Source: Methanomicrobiales archaeon (lineage in GTDB: Archaea; Halobacteriota; Methanomicrobia; Methanomicrobiales; JACTUA01). From it: 5,162 nt of DNA. The notes beneath the pieces are model-generated. The model made no database searches, was not told the DNA's origin, and saw only the letters and a program-made list of their open reading frames with translations. A program made the translations under genes and the position numbers. Positions 1-4,780 of this stretch are shown here, in pieces (the stretch's first letter is position 1; the number at the start of each line of letters is the position of its first letter). The DNA is taken from contig JAJRDC010000221.1 in the NCBI GenBank assembly GCA_028678635.1, positions 1 through 5,162 on the forward strand. Direction: 5' to 3'.

Positions 1-453
1 CTCCAGCACAAGGCCGCAGGCGTAGGCGGGGGGGTGGTTCACCTCGATGAGGGTGAGGGTGATCCCGAAGAGGTCGAAGGGCCGGTAGGGTTCCACCGGG
101 TGGCGGGCAAAGGAGAGGAAGGTGAAGTACTCCCCCGCGTAGTCCAGCGTCCGGGGATCCGCGTAGACGGGCGGTGGATCCTGTACCCGGTAAAAGTCGC
201 CATAGCCGGTGTAGTGGTCGTAGTGGCCGTGGGTCCAGAGAACGGCGTCGATGACCGGTCCATCGGCCGCCAGCAGCTGCCGCCGCATGTCGGGGCCGCT
301 GTCCACGAGAATCGTCTTCCCGCCATGCTGGACCAGGAGCGAGGTCCTGAGCCGCTGCCTCCCGGAACGGGCCGCCTCCGTGCAGACCGGACACCGGCAC
401 CCCACCTTTGGGGTCCCTACCGCGTCGCCGGACCCGAGGAGGGTAATCCGCAT
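1..453 (-). CDS. PhnP-like MBL-fold metallo-hydrolase (C-terminus cut by window edge)
   Basis: This is a metallo-beta-lactamase-fold hydrolase, 151 residues visible, open at the left edge. Seen: N-terminal MRITLLGSGDAVGTP strand/turn; a Cys cluster C19-x-C21-xx-C24; D51 in ILVDSGPD; the zinc motif H75-G-H77-Y-D79-H80; and a later VNHPPAYACG segment (H140). The GSGDAVGTP start and CxCxxC cluster resemble PhnP, a cyclic phosphodiesterase in which such cysteines bind a structural zinc together with a distal His; that His would lie outside the window. RNase Z is less likely because of this Cys cluster. The usual length is about 250 aa, so roughly 100 residues are missing. The ATG at 453 lies one base after the stop of the upstream AAA+ gene (TAG-C-ATG), with only a weak ribosome-binding site, so translation is probably coupled. 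No phosphonate genes are visible, so the substrate is unknown; a phosphodiester is inferred from the family only. Confidence 0.88.
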   Translation of the reverse strand, partial: MRITLLGSGDAVGTPKVGCRCPVCTEAARSGRQRLRTSLLVQHGGKTILVDSGPDMRRQLLAADGPVIDAVLWTHGHYDHYTGYGDFYRVQDPPPVYADPRTLDYAGEYFTFLSFARHPVEPYRPFDLFGITLTLIEVNHPPAYACGLVLE

Positions 454-454
454 G

Positions 455-1744
455 CTATTCCGTGCCGCGCAGGTGGTTCCGTCCCTTGACGAGCCGGATG
501 CCGTTCTCCAGGTCCGCTTCCCCGATGCACCGGTCCCCCCGCACCAGTGCCGAGAGGAGGGCTTCCCGTACCAGCACCCGGAGGTCGGCGCCGGAGAATC
601 CGTCGGTGCGGGCCGCGAGGGAGGAGAGATCGCCCGTGCACTCCAGGGAAGACGTAACGGATGCCAGGATCTCCCGGCGCATCGGCTCGTCCGGGAGCGG
701 GAACTCCACCACTTCGTCGAACCGGCGCCAGGCCGCCTCGTCGAGCAGCTGGGGGTGGTTGGTGGCGCCGATCAGGAGCACCCGGTCCCGCACCAGGTTG
801 ATCCGGTCAATGTTCTTGAGGAGCATGTTCACCGCCCGCTTCATGGCGCCGTGGTCATCGGTGATCCTGCTCTTGGCAACGAAGTCGAACTCGTCGATGA
901 AGAGGATGCAGGGGGCCAGTTTCCTGGCGAACTGGAAGATCCGGTCAATGTTCTTGGAGGTCTCCCCCAGGTACTGGGACGTGATCATGGAGAGCCGGAC
1001 CTCAAGCACCGGGAGATGAAGCTCCCGGGAGAGGGCGAGGGCCAGCGTAGTCTTCCCCGTCCCCGGCGGCCCGACGAAGAGGAGCTTCCCTACCTCCAGG
1101 ATCCGGTGGCTGGCCAGGAAGTCCCGGTGCTCCATGGCGGTCCGGATCTTGGTGATGACCCGGCGCTGATTTTCGGTGATCACCAGACGCTGGAGGGTCT
1201 GCTCCACCTCCTCGGGAGCACTCACGATCAGGAGCTCCATGGCCGACCGCAGGGATTCGTCGTCAGCGATGGCCCGGGAGACACGGGCGTCCAGGTAGGG
1301 CCGCGTGTCCTCGATCCGGGGGTTCGCCTCACGGGCCGCATGGTAATCCGCTGTGGCCGAGTCGAAGTGCTCGAAGAAATGGGCGAGGGCCGGGTTGCCG
1401 CTGATCCGGGGCTTCCCCCCGTGGGAGAGGAACCACCGGGCCGCAGGTTCCAGGGCCGAGATCCGGAGGCGCTTCCCCAGGGGCTCCTGCTCCACGAAGG
1501 GATGCTGTTTCACCTTCTCCAGGGACCCCCGGATCCCCAGCACCTCCCGGAGGACGGCTTCCGGTACCACGACCGGCCTCCTCACCTCGTCGCCGCCCTC
1601 GCCGATCCCGAAGATCCGCCGGCAGGGGGGATTCAGATCATTGGCATCCAGCTGCGGAGTGGTGTTGAACACCTCGGCCGTGAGGAGGATCTCCATCACC
1701 TGCAGGGTCTCGGGGACGGCATCGGGAGGCATGAGCGTAAACAA
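455..1744 (-). CDS. AAA+ family ATPase with novel-looking N-terminal region
   Basis: A single AAA+ module sits at the C-terminal half (about residues 215-425 of 429). Seen: Walker A GPPGTGKT (225-232); pore loop Y258-L259-G260; Walker B ILFIDEFD (D284, E285); sensor 1 in LIGATNHP (N329); arginine-finger pair R340-R341 in AWRRFDE; and the GFSGADL sensor-2 helix (383-389). The layout matches classic-clade hexameric ATPases (the FtsH/Cdc48/proteasomal ATPase group), which unfold or remodel proteins. There is no protease motif and no second ATPase domain. The first 200 or so residues match no domain I recognise; they are soluble and helix-rich in places and may bind a substrate. The 429-aa form starts at a TTG (1744) that has GGTGAT 6 nt upstream. 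An ATG four codons later (1732) has no such site within range and would give 425 aa. The gene lies 43 nt after the methionine aminopeptidase and one base before the MBL gene. The function in the cell is unknown. Confidence 0.9.
   Translation of the reverse strand: MFTLMPPDAVPETLQVMEILLTAEVFNTTPQLDANDLNPPCRRIFGIGEGGDEVRRPVVVPEAVLREVLGIRGSLEKVKQHPFVEQEPLGKRLRISALEPAARWFLSHGGKPRISGNPALAHFFEHFDSATADYHAAREANPRIEDTRPYLDARVSRAIADDESLRSAMELLIVSAPEEVEQTLQRLVITENQRRVITKIRTAMEHRDFLASHRILEVGKLLFVGPPGTGKTTLALALSRELHLPVLEVRLSMITSQYLGETSKNIDRIFQFARKLAPCILFIDEFDFVAKSRITDDHGAMKRAVNMLLKNIDRINLVRDRVLLIGATNHPQLLDEAAWRRFDEVVEFPLPDEPMRREILASVTSSLECTGDLSSLAARTDGFSGADLRVLVREALLSALVRGDRCIGEADLENGIRLVKGRNHLRGTE
800..956. 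repeat. 19-bp exact direct repeat inside the AAA+ gene
   Basis: The 19 bases beginning GATCCGGTCAATG occur at 800-818 and again at 938-956, 138 bp (46 codons) apart and in the same frame. On the coding strand both encode KNIDRI: once after the pore loop (residues 264-269) and once before sensor 1 (310-315). They sit in two structurally different places of the AAA+ fold. Confidence 0.8.
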
Positions 1745-1750
1745 TATTCT

Positions 1751-1756
1751 ATCACC
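1751..1756 (-). promoter_or_regulatory. Ribosome-binding site supporting a TTG start for the AAA+ ATPase
   Basis: GGTGAT on the minus strand matches the complement of the archaeal 16S rRNA 3' end (anti-Shine-Dalgarno) over six bases. It lies 6 nt from the TTG at 1744 but 18 nt from the ATG at 1732. Spacing therefore favours the TTG, although codon preference favours the ATG. Confidence 0.6.
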
Positions 1757-1769
1757 CGGGTTCCAATAA

Positions 1770-1788
1770 GGATTTCCACATGGAATCC
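1770..1788. repeat. Near-perfect inverted repeat at the end of map
   Basis: GGATTTCCA (1770-1778), two bases CA, then TGGAATCC (1781-1788) form an inverted repeat with one unpaired T. It touches the stop codon of map on the minus strand and lies in the 43-nt gap before the AAA+ gene. With only a 2-nt loop it would open into a smaller hairpin in RNA. It has no following T-run in the direction of transcription, so it is not a convincing terminator; a DNA-binding site or an RNA-processing or stability element is possible. Confidence 0.45.
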
Positions 1789-2663
1789 TAGCGGGTGGTG
1801 ACGAGAGATCCGTCCGCGGTCACGATCAGGGTATGCTCGGCCTGCGAGACCAGGGACCCGGGCTTATCATGCAGAACCGGGTAGACGTGGAGGACCCCCG
1901 CCCGCACCAGTGTGGACAGTCCCCTATCCACCCGGGACCCGTCCAGCCAGCGCCGGGCAAAGGGGAGGCCGTTCCTCTCCTTCACCTGCGCCAGGATCTC
2001 CCTCGCCGCAGGGAGCCGGACCGGTTTCTCGGCGATCTGCTGGTAGATCTGGATCCGGGGCGCATCGCTCACCACCCCGGTGCCCGTCGAGGCGAACGGT
2101 TCGATGGCAAAGGCCATCCCCTCCTGGAGCACGGCCCCACCCTGGATGGCGATGTTGGGGATGGTGGGGGGTCCATGGATCCGGTACCGGTCCAGGCCAT
2201 GGCCGGTGAGGTTGACCACTGGCCGGAACCCACGGCCCTCGATCTCTGCCTGGATGACAGCACCCAGCTCGCCGGTGGTGACCCCGGGCCGGACCCGGGC
2301 AATGGCCGCCTCCAGGGCCTGCCGTGAGGCCTCCACAAGCCGGAGATTTTCACCAAGGTCCACCGTGGCTGCGGTATCGGCGATGTAGCCGTCCAGCTGC
2401 ACCCCCAGGTCCATCTTCACCACATCACCCTTGCGGAAGATCCGGGTATCACCCGGCGTGGCGGTGTCGTGGGCCGCGTCCTCGTTCACGGAGAGGTTCA
2501 GGGGGAAGGCGAGGCCGGCCCCTTCCTCCCGGACCCGGGCTTCGACGGCCTCCACCACCGAGAAGATGCTCCCGTCCACCCGGACCATGGCGGTCCCCTC
2601 CCGCAGGATCCGGGACGCCACCCGGCCGGCCTCCCGGTACGCCTCCAGGACGGTGTCCTTCAT
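1788..2663 (-). CDS. map: Methionine aminopeptidase, type II (archaeal MetAP)
   Basis: This cytosolic dinuclear-metal enzyme removes the initiator Met from nascent proteins when the second residue is small. The 291-aa length matches archaeal type II MetAPs. Metal ligands, in the expected order and spacing: D85 (VKMDLGV), D96 (YIADTA), H155 (TGHGL), E188 (AIEPF) and E276 (QAEHT). The substrate-contact histidines H65 (NEDAAHDTA) and H163 (RIHGPP) are also present. The type II helical insertion is visible between about residues 205 and 265. The ATG (2663) overlaps the TGA of the upstream M24 gene as ATGA, with GGGGGAG upstream inside that gene's end, so the two are translationally coupled. Transcription probably comes from the promoter near 3825. 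The stop codon falls on the edge of an inverted repeat (1770-1788). All catalytic residues are intact, so it should be active. Confidence 0.96.
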   Translation of the reverse strand: MKDTVLEAYREAGRVASRILREGTAMVRVDGSIFSVVEAVEARVREEGAGLAFPLNLSVNEDAAHDTATPGDTRIFRKGDVVKMDLGVQLDGYIADTAATVDLGENLRLVEASRQALEAAIARVRPGVTTGELGAVIQAEIEGRGFRPVVNLTGHGLDRYRIHGPPTIPNIAIQGGAVLQEGMAFAIEPFASTGTGVVSDAPRIQIYQQIAEKPVRLPAAREILAQVKERNGLPFARRWLDGSRVDRGLSTLVRAGVLHVYPVLHDKPGSLVSQAEHTLIVTADGSLVTTR

Positions 2664-3787
2664 ACGCCCAGCCGCTCCCCCAGCTTCGAGAGGAGGGTGC
2701 AGCCCCGGGGCGAGAGGAGCGCCATGTCCTCCAGGCGGACTCCGCCCACCTCCGGGTAGTACAGGCCGGGTTCCAGGGTAAAGACGTTCCCGGCGGCCAG
2801 CGGACCACCCCCCGGTCCCAGGGACGGATCCTCGTGGACTTCAAGACCGACGCCGTGGCCCAGGCTGTGGATGAAGCCCCGGGTGTTACTTTCGAACCCC
2901 TGCTCGGCAAAGAACTCCACCACCGCCTCGTGGAGGGCCGCCCCCTCCACACCGGGCTTTGCCCGGGAGGCGGCCAGGCGTTTCGCCTCATAGACCGCCC
3001 GGAACATCTCTGCCACCTTTGCGTCGGGCTCGCCCTTCACCACCGTGCGGGAGAGATCGGCGCAGTACCCCGTGACTTCGTCGCGGGGGAAGAGATCGAT
3101 GATGATGGGTTCCCCTTCCCGCAGGGGCCCCTCGCCCCGGAGGTGGGGTACCGCCGAGTCCGGTCCGCAGGCCACGATGGTGTCCTGGGCTCGGCACCCC
3201 CGGGCCAGGAGGAGGGTGTGCATCTCCTGCCGGATGAGATCGGAGGTGAGGGGCTTCCCGTTCCTGTGCAGGATTCCGCCGTTCACCGTGGCCCGTTCTA
3301 TGAGCCGGATCGCCTTTCCCACCGCCGCTTCCGCGGCAAGGACCACCTTCCGGATCTCCCGGATCTCATCCTTCCGCTTTACCGCCCTCATGGCTGCCAC
3401 CGTGCCTGGGTCCACCGCGACCCGGTGGTACTGCTCCAATTCCCGCGCAAGCCCAAGGGGAAACTGCGGGGGCACAAGGATGTCCCCGCCGGCAAGGCCG
3501 GCGATCATCCGGGCATATGCCTTTGTGCGATCCTTTTCCTCTTTCAGGATCCCGGGGAGACCGGCATCGGCCCGGGTCATTACCGCGGCGGTGGCTTCCC
3601 GGATCCCCCGCTCATATTCCATCTGGGAGAGGACCACGGTCCCCCGTTCCCCGGGCTTTTTCAGATACACAATGGGATCCGTTGTGCGGAACCGGGTCAG
3701 GTACAGCATGTCCGCGTCGGCCGACGAGGCGTACGCCACGTAGGCCGAGGTCCCCGCAGTCCGGATTGCCTCGTCCAGTGGTTCCAT
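2660..3787 (-). CDS. M24 family Xaa-Pro dipeptidase-like metallopeptidase
   Basis: The protein is 375 aa, with an N-terminal creatinase-like domain (about 1-130) followed by an M24 pita-bread catalytic domain. Counted from the ATG, the metal ligands are D231 (IIIDLFPRD), D244 (YCADLSRT), H311 (LGHGVGLEVHE), E339 (TLEPGLY) and E353 (RLEDM). H215 in AVPHLRG fits the conserved active-site His. Members of this family split Xaa-Pro dipeptides or cut N-terminal residues before proline. The DLFPR form of the first-ligand motif suggests a particular M24 subfamily, so exact specificity is uncertain; I therefore give no symbol. A frame extends 10 codons further to a TTG at 3817, but the ATG at 3787 has GAGGAG 5 nt upstream and is preferred. 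It is the first gene of the minus-strand operon, and its TGA overlaps the start of map. Adjacent M24 enzymes suggest joint work in N-terminal trimming and peptide turnover (inference). Confidence 0.92.
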   Translation of the reverse strand: MEPLDEAIRTAGTSAYVAYASSADADMLYLTRFRTTDPIVYLKKPGERGTVVLSQMEYERGIREATAAVMTRADAGLPGILKEEKDRTKAYARMIAGLAGGDILVPPQFPLGLARELEQYHRVAVDPGTVAAMRAVKRKDEIREIRKVVLAAEAAVGKAIRLIERATVNGGILHRNGKPLTSDLIRQEMHTLLLARGCRAQDTIVACGPDSAVPHLRGEGPLREGEPIIIDLFPRDEVTGYCADLSRTVVKGEPDAKVAEMFRAVYEAKRLAASRAKPGVEGAALHEAVVEFFAEQGFESNTRGFIHSLGHGVGLEVHEDPSLGPGGGPLAAGNVFTLEPGLYYPEVGGVRLEDMALLSPRGCTLLSKLGERLGV

Positions 3788-3792
3788 TTGCT

Positions 3793-3798
3793 CTCCTC
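3793..3798 (-). promoter_or_regulatory. Ribosome-binding site deciding the M24 peptidase start
   Basis: GAGGAG on the minus strand ends 5 nt before the ATG at 3787. It favours this start over the in-frame TTG at 3817, whose 10-codon extension would run through the Shine-Dalgarno sequence and put the TTG beside the TATA-like element. Confidence 0.75.
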
Positions 3799-3815
3799 TT
3801 TGGTACTCTACCCAC

Positions 3816-3830
3816 AAGTACTTTTATCCC
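3816..3830. promoter_or_regulatory. Divergent TATA-like promoter element with AAGTACTT palindrome
   Basis: The AT-rich core of the 61-bp divergent region reads AAGTACTTTTATCCC on the plus strand and GGGATAAAAGTACTT on the minus strand. ATAAAAG on the minus strand resembles an archaeal TATA box, placing a start near 3795-3802, just ahead of the GAGGAG site of the M24 gene. Read rightward, CTTTTAT lies about 25 bp before the ATG at 3849, which would give a leaderless message for the membrane protein. The 8-bp perfect palindrome AAGTACTT (3816-3823) overlaps the element and could be half of a small operator. The assignment rests on spacing and composition only. Confidence 0.5.
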
Positions 3831-3848
3831 TGCGTTCCATGATCCTCC

Positions 3849-4145
3849 ATGGATGATGCAGCCAGGGCCGATCTGAGGATCCGGTTCATCAAGCTCATCG
3901 TGATCTTGAATGCCATCCTGATCCTCATCGCCGTGGCCATCCTTCTGTACTTTGAGGTACCTTCCCCGGCGGGAAAGGCCGGCGTGGCAGTGCTCCTGGC
4001 AGCCGCCTTAGGTTTTTTTTGGTTTTTCCTGCGGATGTACCGTCAGACGAAACAGTGGCTGGAGGACGACCACAGGCAGAGGATCCAGGCATCCTCCGAA
4101 GACACCGGCCAGGGCAAAGGGGAGAACGGCGGACAGGCAGGGTGA
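3849..4145 (+). CDS. Small two-helix membrane protein, unknown function
   Basis: I do not recognise this 98-aa protein. Seen: a short charged N-terminus (R6, R10, R12, K15); hydrophobic helix 1 at about 14-35; a short loop with E36-VPSPAGK; hydrophobic helix 2 at about 45-64, including an aromatic GFFWFF segment; then a hydrophilic tail of about 34 residues rich in Q, E, D and G. Positive charges flank both helices on the same side (R62, R65, K68), so both ends are predicted cytoplasmic. The ATG at 3849 lies about 25 bp from a TATA-like element and has no ribosome-binding site, which fits a leaderless start. The codons for the aromatic segment form a T8-GG-T5 run (4013-4027) that is unusual in this GC-rich DNA. 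Downstream in the same frame, 30 nt after its TGA, comes a winged-helix regulator, so the two may be co-transcribed and functionally linked. Confidence 0.78.
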   Translation: MDDAARADLRIRFIKLIVILNAILILIAVAILLYFEVPSPAGKAGVAVLLAAALGFFWFFLRMYRQTKQWLEDDHRQRIQASSEDTGQGKGENGGQAG

Positions 4146-4175
4146 GGGACGAAGCGGGATCAGGGGGTGTGGGGG

Positions 4176-4466
4176 ATGCTCGCAAAGCTGAAGGGAGAGG
4201 TGGAACTGCTGGAACGGCACCTGCAGGTCCTCACGGCGGTAGTGGAGCACGAGCCCATCGGGATCATGAAGCTCTCCCTCCTGTTGGACCTCCCCTACCA
4301 CCGGATCCGGTACTCGCTCCGGATCCTGGAGCACCTTGACTACATCCGTGCCTCCCCGTCCGGGGCGGTGTCCACCCCCAAGGCCAAGGTGCTCCTCGCG
4401 AAGGTGGACCAGGAGCTGGACGAGCTGGTCCGGCAGATCCAGGCCCTGAAGAGGGACCGGCGGTAG
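4176..4466 (+). CDS. Small winged-helix DNA-binding protein, probable transcriptional regulator
   Basis: The protein is 96 aa from the ATG. Seen: an N-terminal amphipathic helix (about 2-24, leucine heptad-like); a helix-turn-helix region (about 29-57) with LSLLLDLPYHRIRYSLRILE, in which the recognition helix carries H42, R43, R45 and R49; a short wing with RASPSGAVSTPKAK (58-71); and a C-terminal amphipathic helix (72-94) that could form a coiled-coil dimer. This matches the general layout of small archaeal wHTH regulators; no ligand or metal site is visible. A GTG at 4167 would add three residues (97-99 aa class), but GGGGGTG lies 6 nt before the ATG at 4176, and the N-terminal helix starts there. 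It follows the membrane protein gene by 30 nt in the same frame. Its target could be the divergent promoter at 3788-3848 or an unlinked locus; the sequence does not say. Confidence 0.82.
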   Translation: MLAKLKGEVELLERHLQVLTAVVEHEPIGIMKLSLLLDLPYHRIRYSLRILEHLDYIRASPSGAVSTPKAKVLLAKVDQELDELVRQIQALKRDRR

Positions 4467-4567
4467 CTGATCCCGGACCGCCCGGCGACCCTGCCCCCGT
4501 TCCCGTGGCGGGAGGATGTGACCCGGGCATCCCGGCTGCGGGAAAATACCTTCGGAAAAGGCCAGTT

Positions 4568-4582
4568 CCAAAGTTTCTTAAA
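4568..4582 (+). promoter_or_regulatory. BRE/TATA promoter of the tRNA-Asn/tRNA-CAT transcript
   Basis: CCAAAG (4568-4573) followed directly by TTTCTTAAA (4574-4582) has the purine-rich BRE plus T/A-rich TATA arrangement of archaeal promoters. A start about 25 bp downstream (near 4603-4605) leaves a leader of about 14 nt before the mature tRNA-Asn. It lies at the right side of the 151-bp gene-free interval 4467-4617. The rest of that interval is GC-rich and shows no open frame of interest or clear terminator. Confidence 0.65.
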
Positions 4583-4617
4583 CCACCGCGAAGATGTAAT
4601 AAAGCATATCGCCTGAT

Positions 4618-4690
4618 GCCGCCATAACTCAGTTGGTAGAGTGGCTGGCTGTTAACCAGCATGTCACAGGTTCGAGTCCTGTTGGCGGCG
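4618..4690 (+). tRNA. tRNA-Asn (anticodon GTT)
   Basis: A complete cloverleaf of 73 nt can be drawn. Acceptor stem GCCGCCA (4618-4624) pairs perfectly with TGGCGGC (4683-4689). D stem ACTC pairs with GAGT and encloses the AGTTGGTA loop. Anticodon stem GCTGG/CCAGC encloses CTGTTAA, with anticodon GTT at 4651-4653. T stem ACAGG/CCTGT encloses TTCGAGT. The discriminator is G, as expected for Asn. No CCA is encoded and there is no intron. A BRE/TATA element lies about 40 bp upstream of the mature 5' end. It is followed after 12 nt by a second tRNA, so both are probably on one primary transcript. Confidence 0.97.
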
Positions 4691-4702
4691 CTCTATCTTC
4701 CC

Positions 4703-4777
4703 GGGCCCGTAGCTTAGTCCGGTGAGAGCGCCCGGCTCATAACCGGGCGGTCATGCGTTCGAATCGCATCGGGCCCA
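4703..4777 (+). tRNA. tRNA with CAT anticodon (elongator Met or Ile2)
   Basis: A complete 75-nt cloverleaf is present. Acceptor GGGCCCG (4703-4709) pairs perfectly with CGGGCCC (4770-4776). D stem is GCTT/GAGC with a T-G pair. Anticodon stem CCCGG/CCGGG encloses CTCATAA, with anticodon CAT at 4738-4740. T stem ATGCG/CGCAT encloses TTCGAAT. The discriminator is A. It is not the initiator: the first pair is G-C instead of A-U, and the anticodon stem lacks the three consecutive G29-31/C39-41 pairs. CAT can read AUG (elongator Met) or, with agmatidine at C34, AUA (Ile2); I cannot separate these by eye, and Met is the default call. There is no encoded CCA or intron. A protein start codon follows 3 nt after the 3' end. 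Confidence 0.93.
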
Positions 4778-4780
4778 TCG

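Noticed and set aside
1770..1788. Inverted repeat as an intrinsic terminator after map
   Set aside because: There is no T-run following it in the direction of transcription, and the downstream genes are closely spaced, so termination here is not supported.
251..1801. 516-codon open frame on the plus strand opposite the AAA+ gene
   Set aside because: It is antisense to an ATPase with all motifs intact and spans three features. Its translation is a low-complexity mix rich in G, P, R, E and H with no domain, as expected from GC-rich codon third positions.
1833..2327. 164-codon plus-strand frame opposite map
   Set aside because: Shadow of the methionine aminopeptidase codons; compositionally biased and without motifs.
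3785..3817. TTG-initiated N-terminal extension of the M24 peptidase
   Set aside because: It would include the Shine-Dalgarno sequence and sit next to the TATA-like element; the ATG at 3787 is far better placed.
2324..3856. 510-codon open frame on the plus strand opposite both M24 genes
   Set aside because: It lies antisense to two conserved metallopeptidases. Its start is a stretch dominated by Pro, Arg and Gly and it has no recognisable fold or ribosome-binding site.
4019..4339. 106-codon plus-strand frame starting in the T-rich tract
   Set aside because: It is in an alternative frame of the membrane protein and regulator genes. The translation is a Gly/Arg/Ala-rich shadow; it would matter only if slippage at the T8 run were shown.
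4008..4571. 187-codon minus-strand frame opposite the wHTH gene
   Set aside because: It runs antisense to two better-supported genes. The peptide is rich in His, Leu, Gln and Pro, reflecting the complement of the coding strand.
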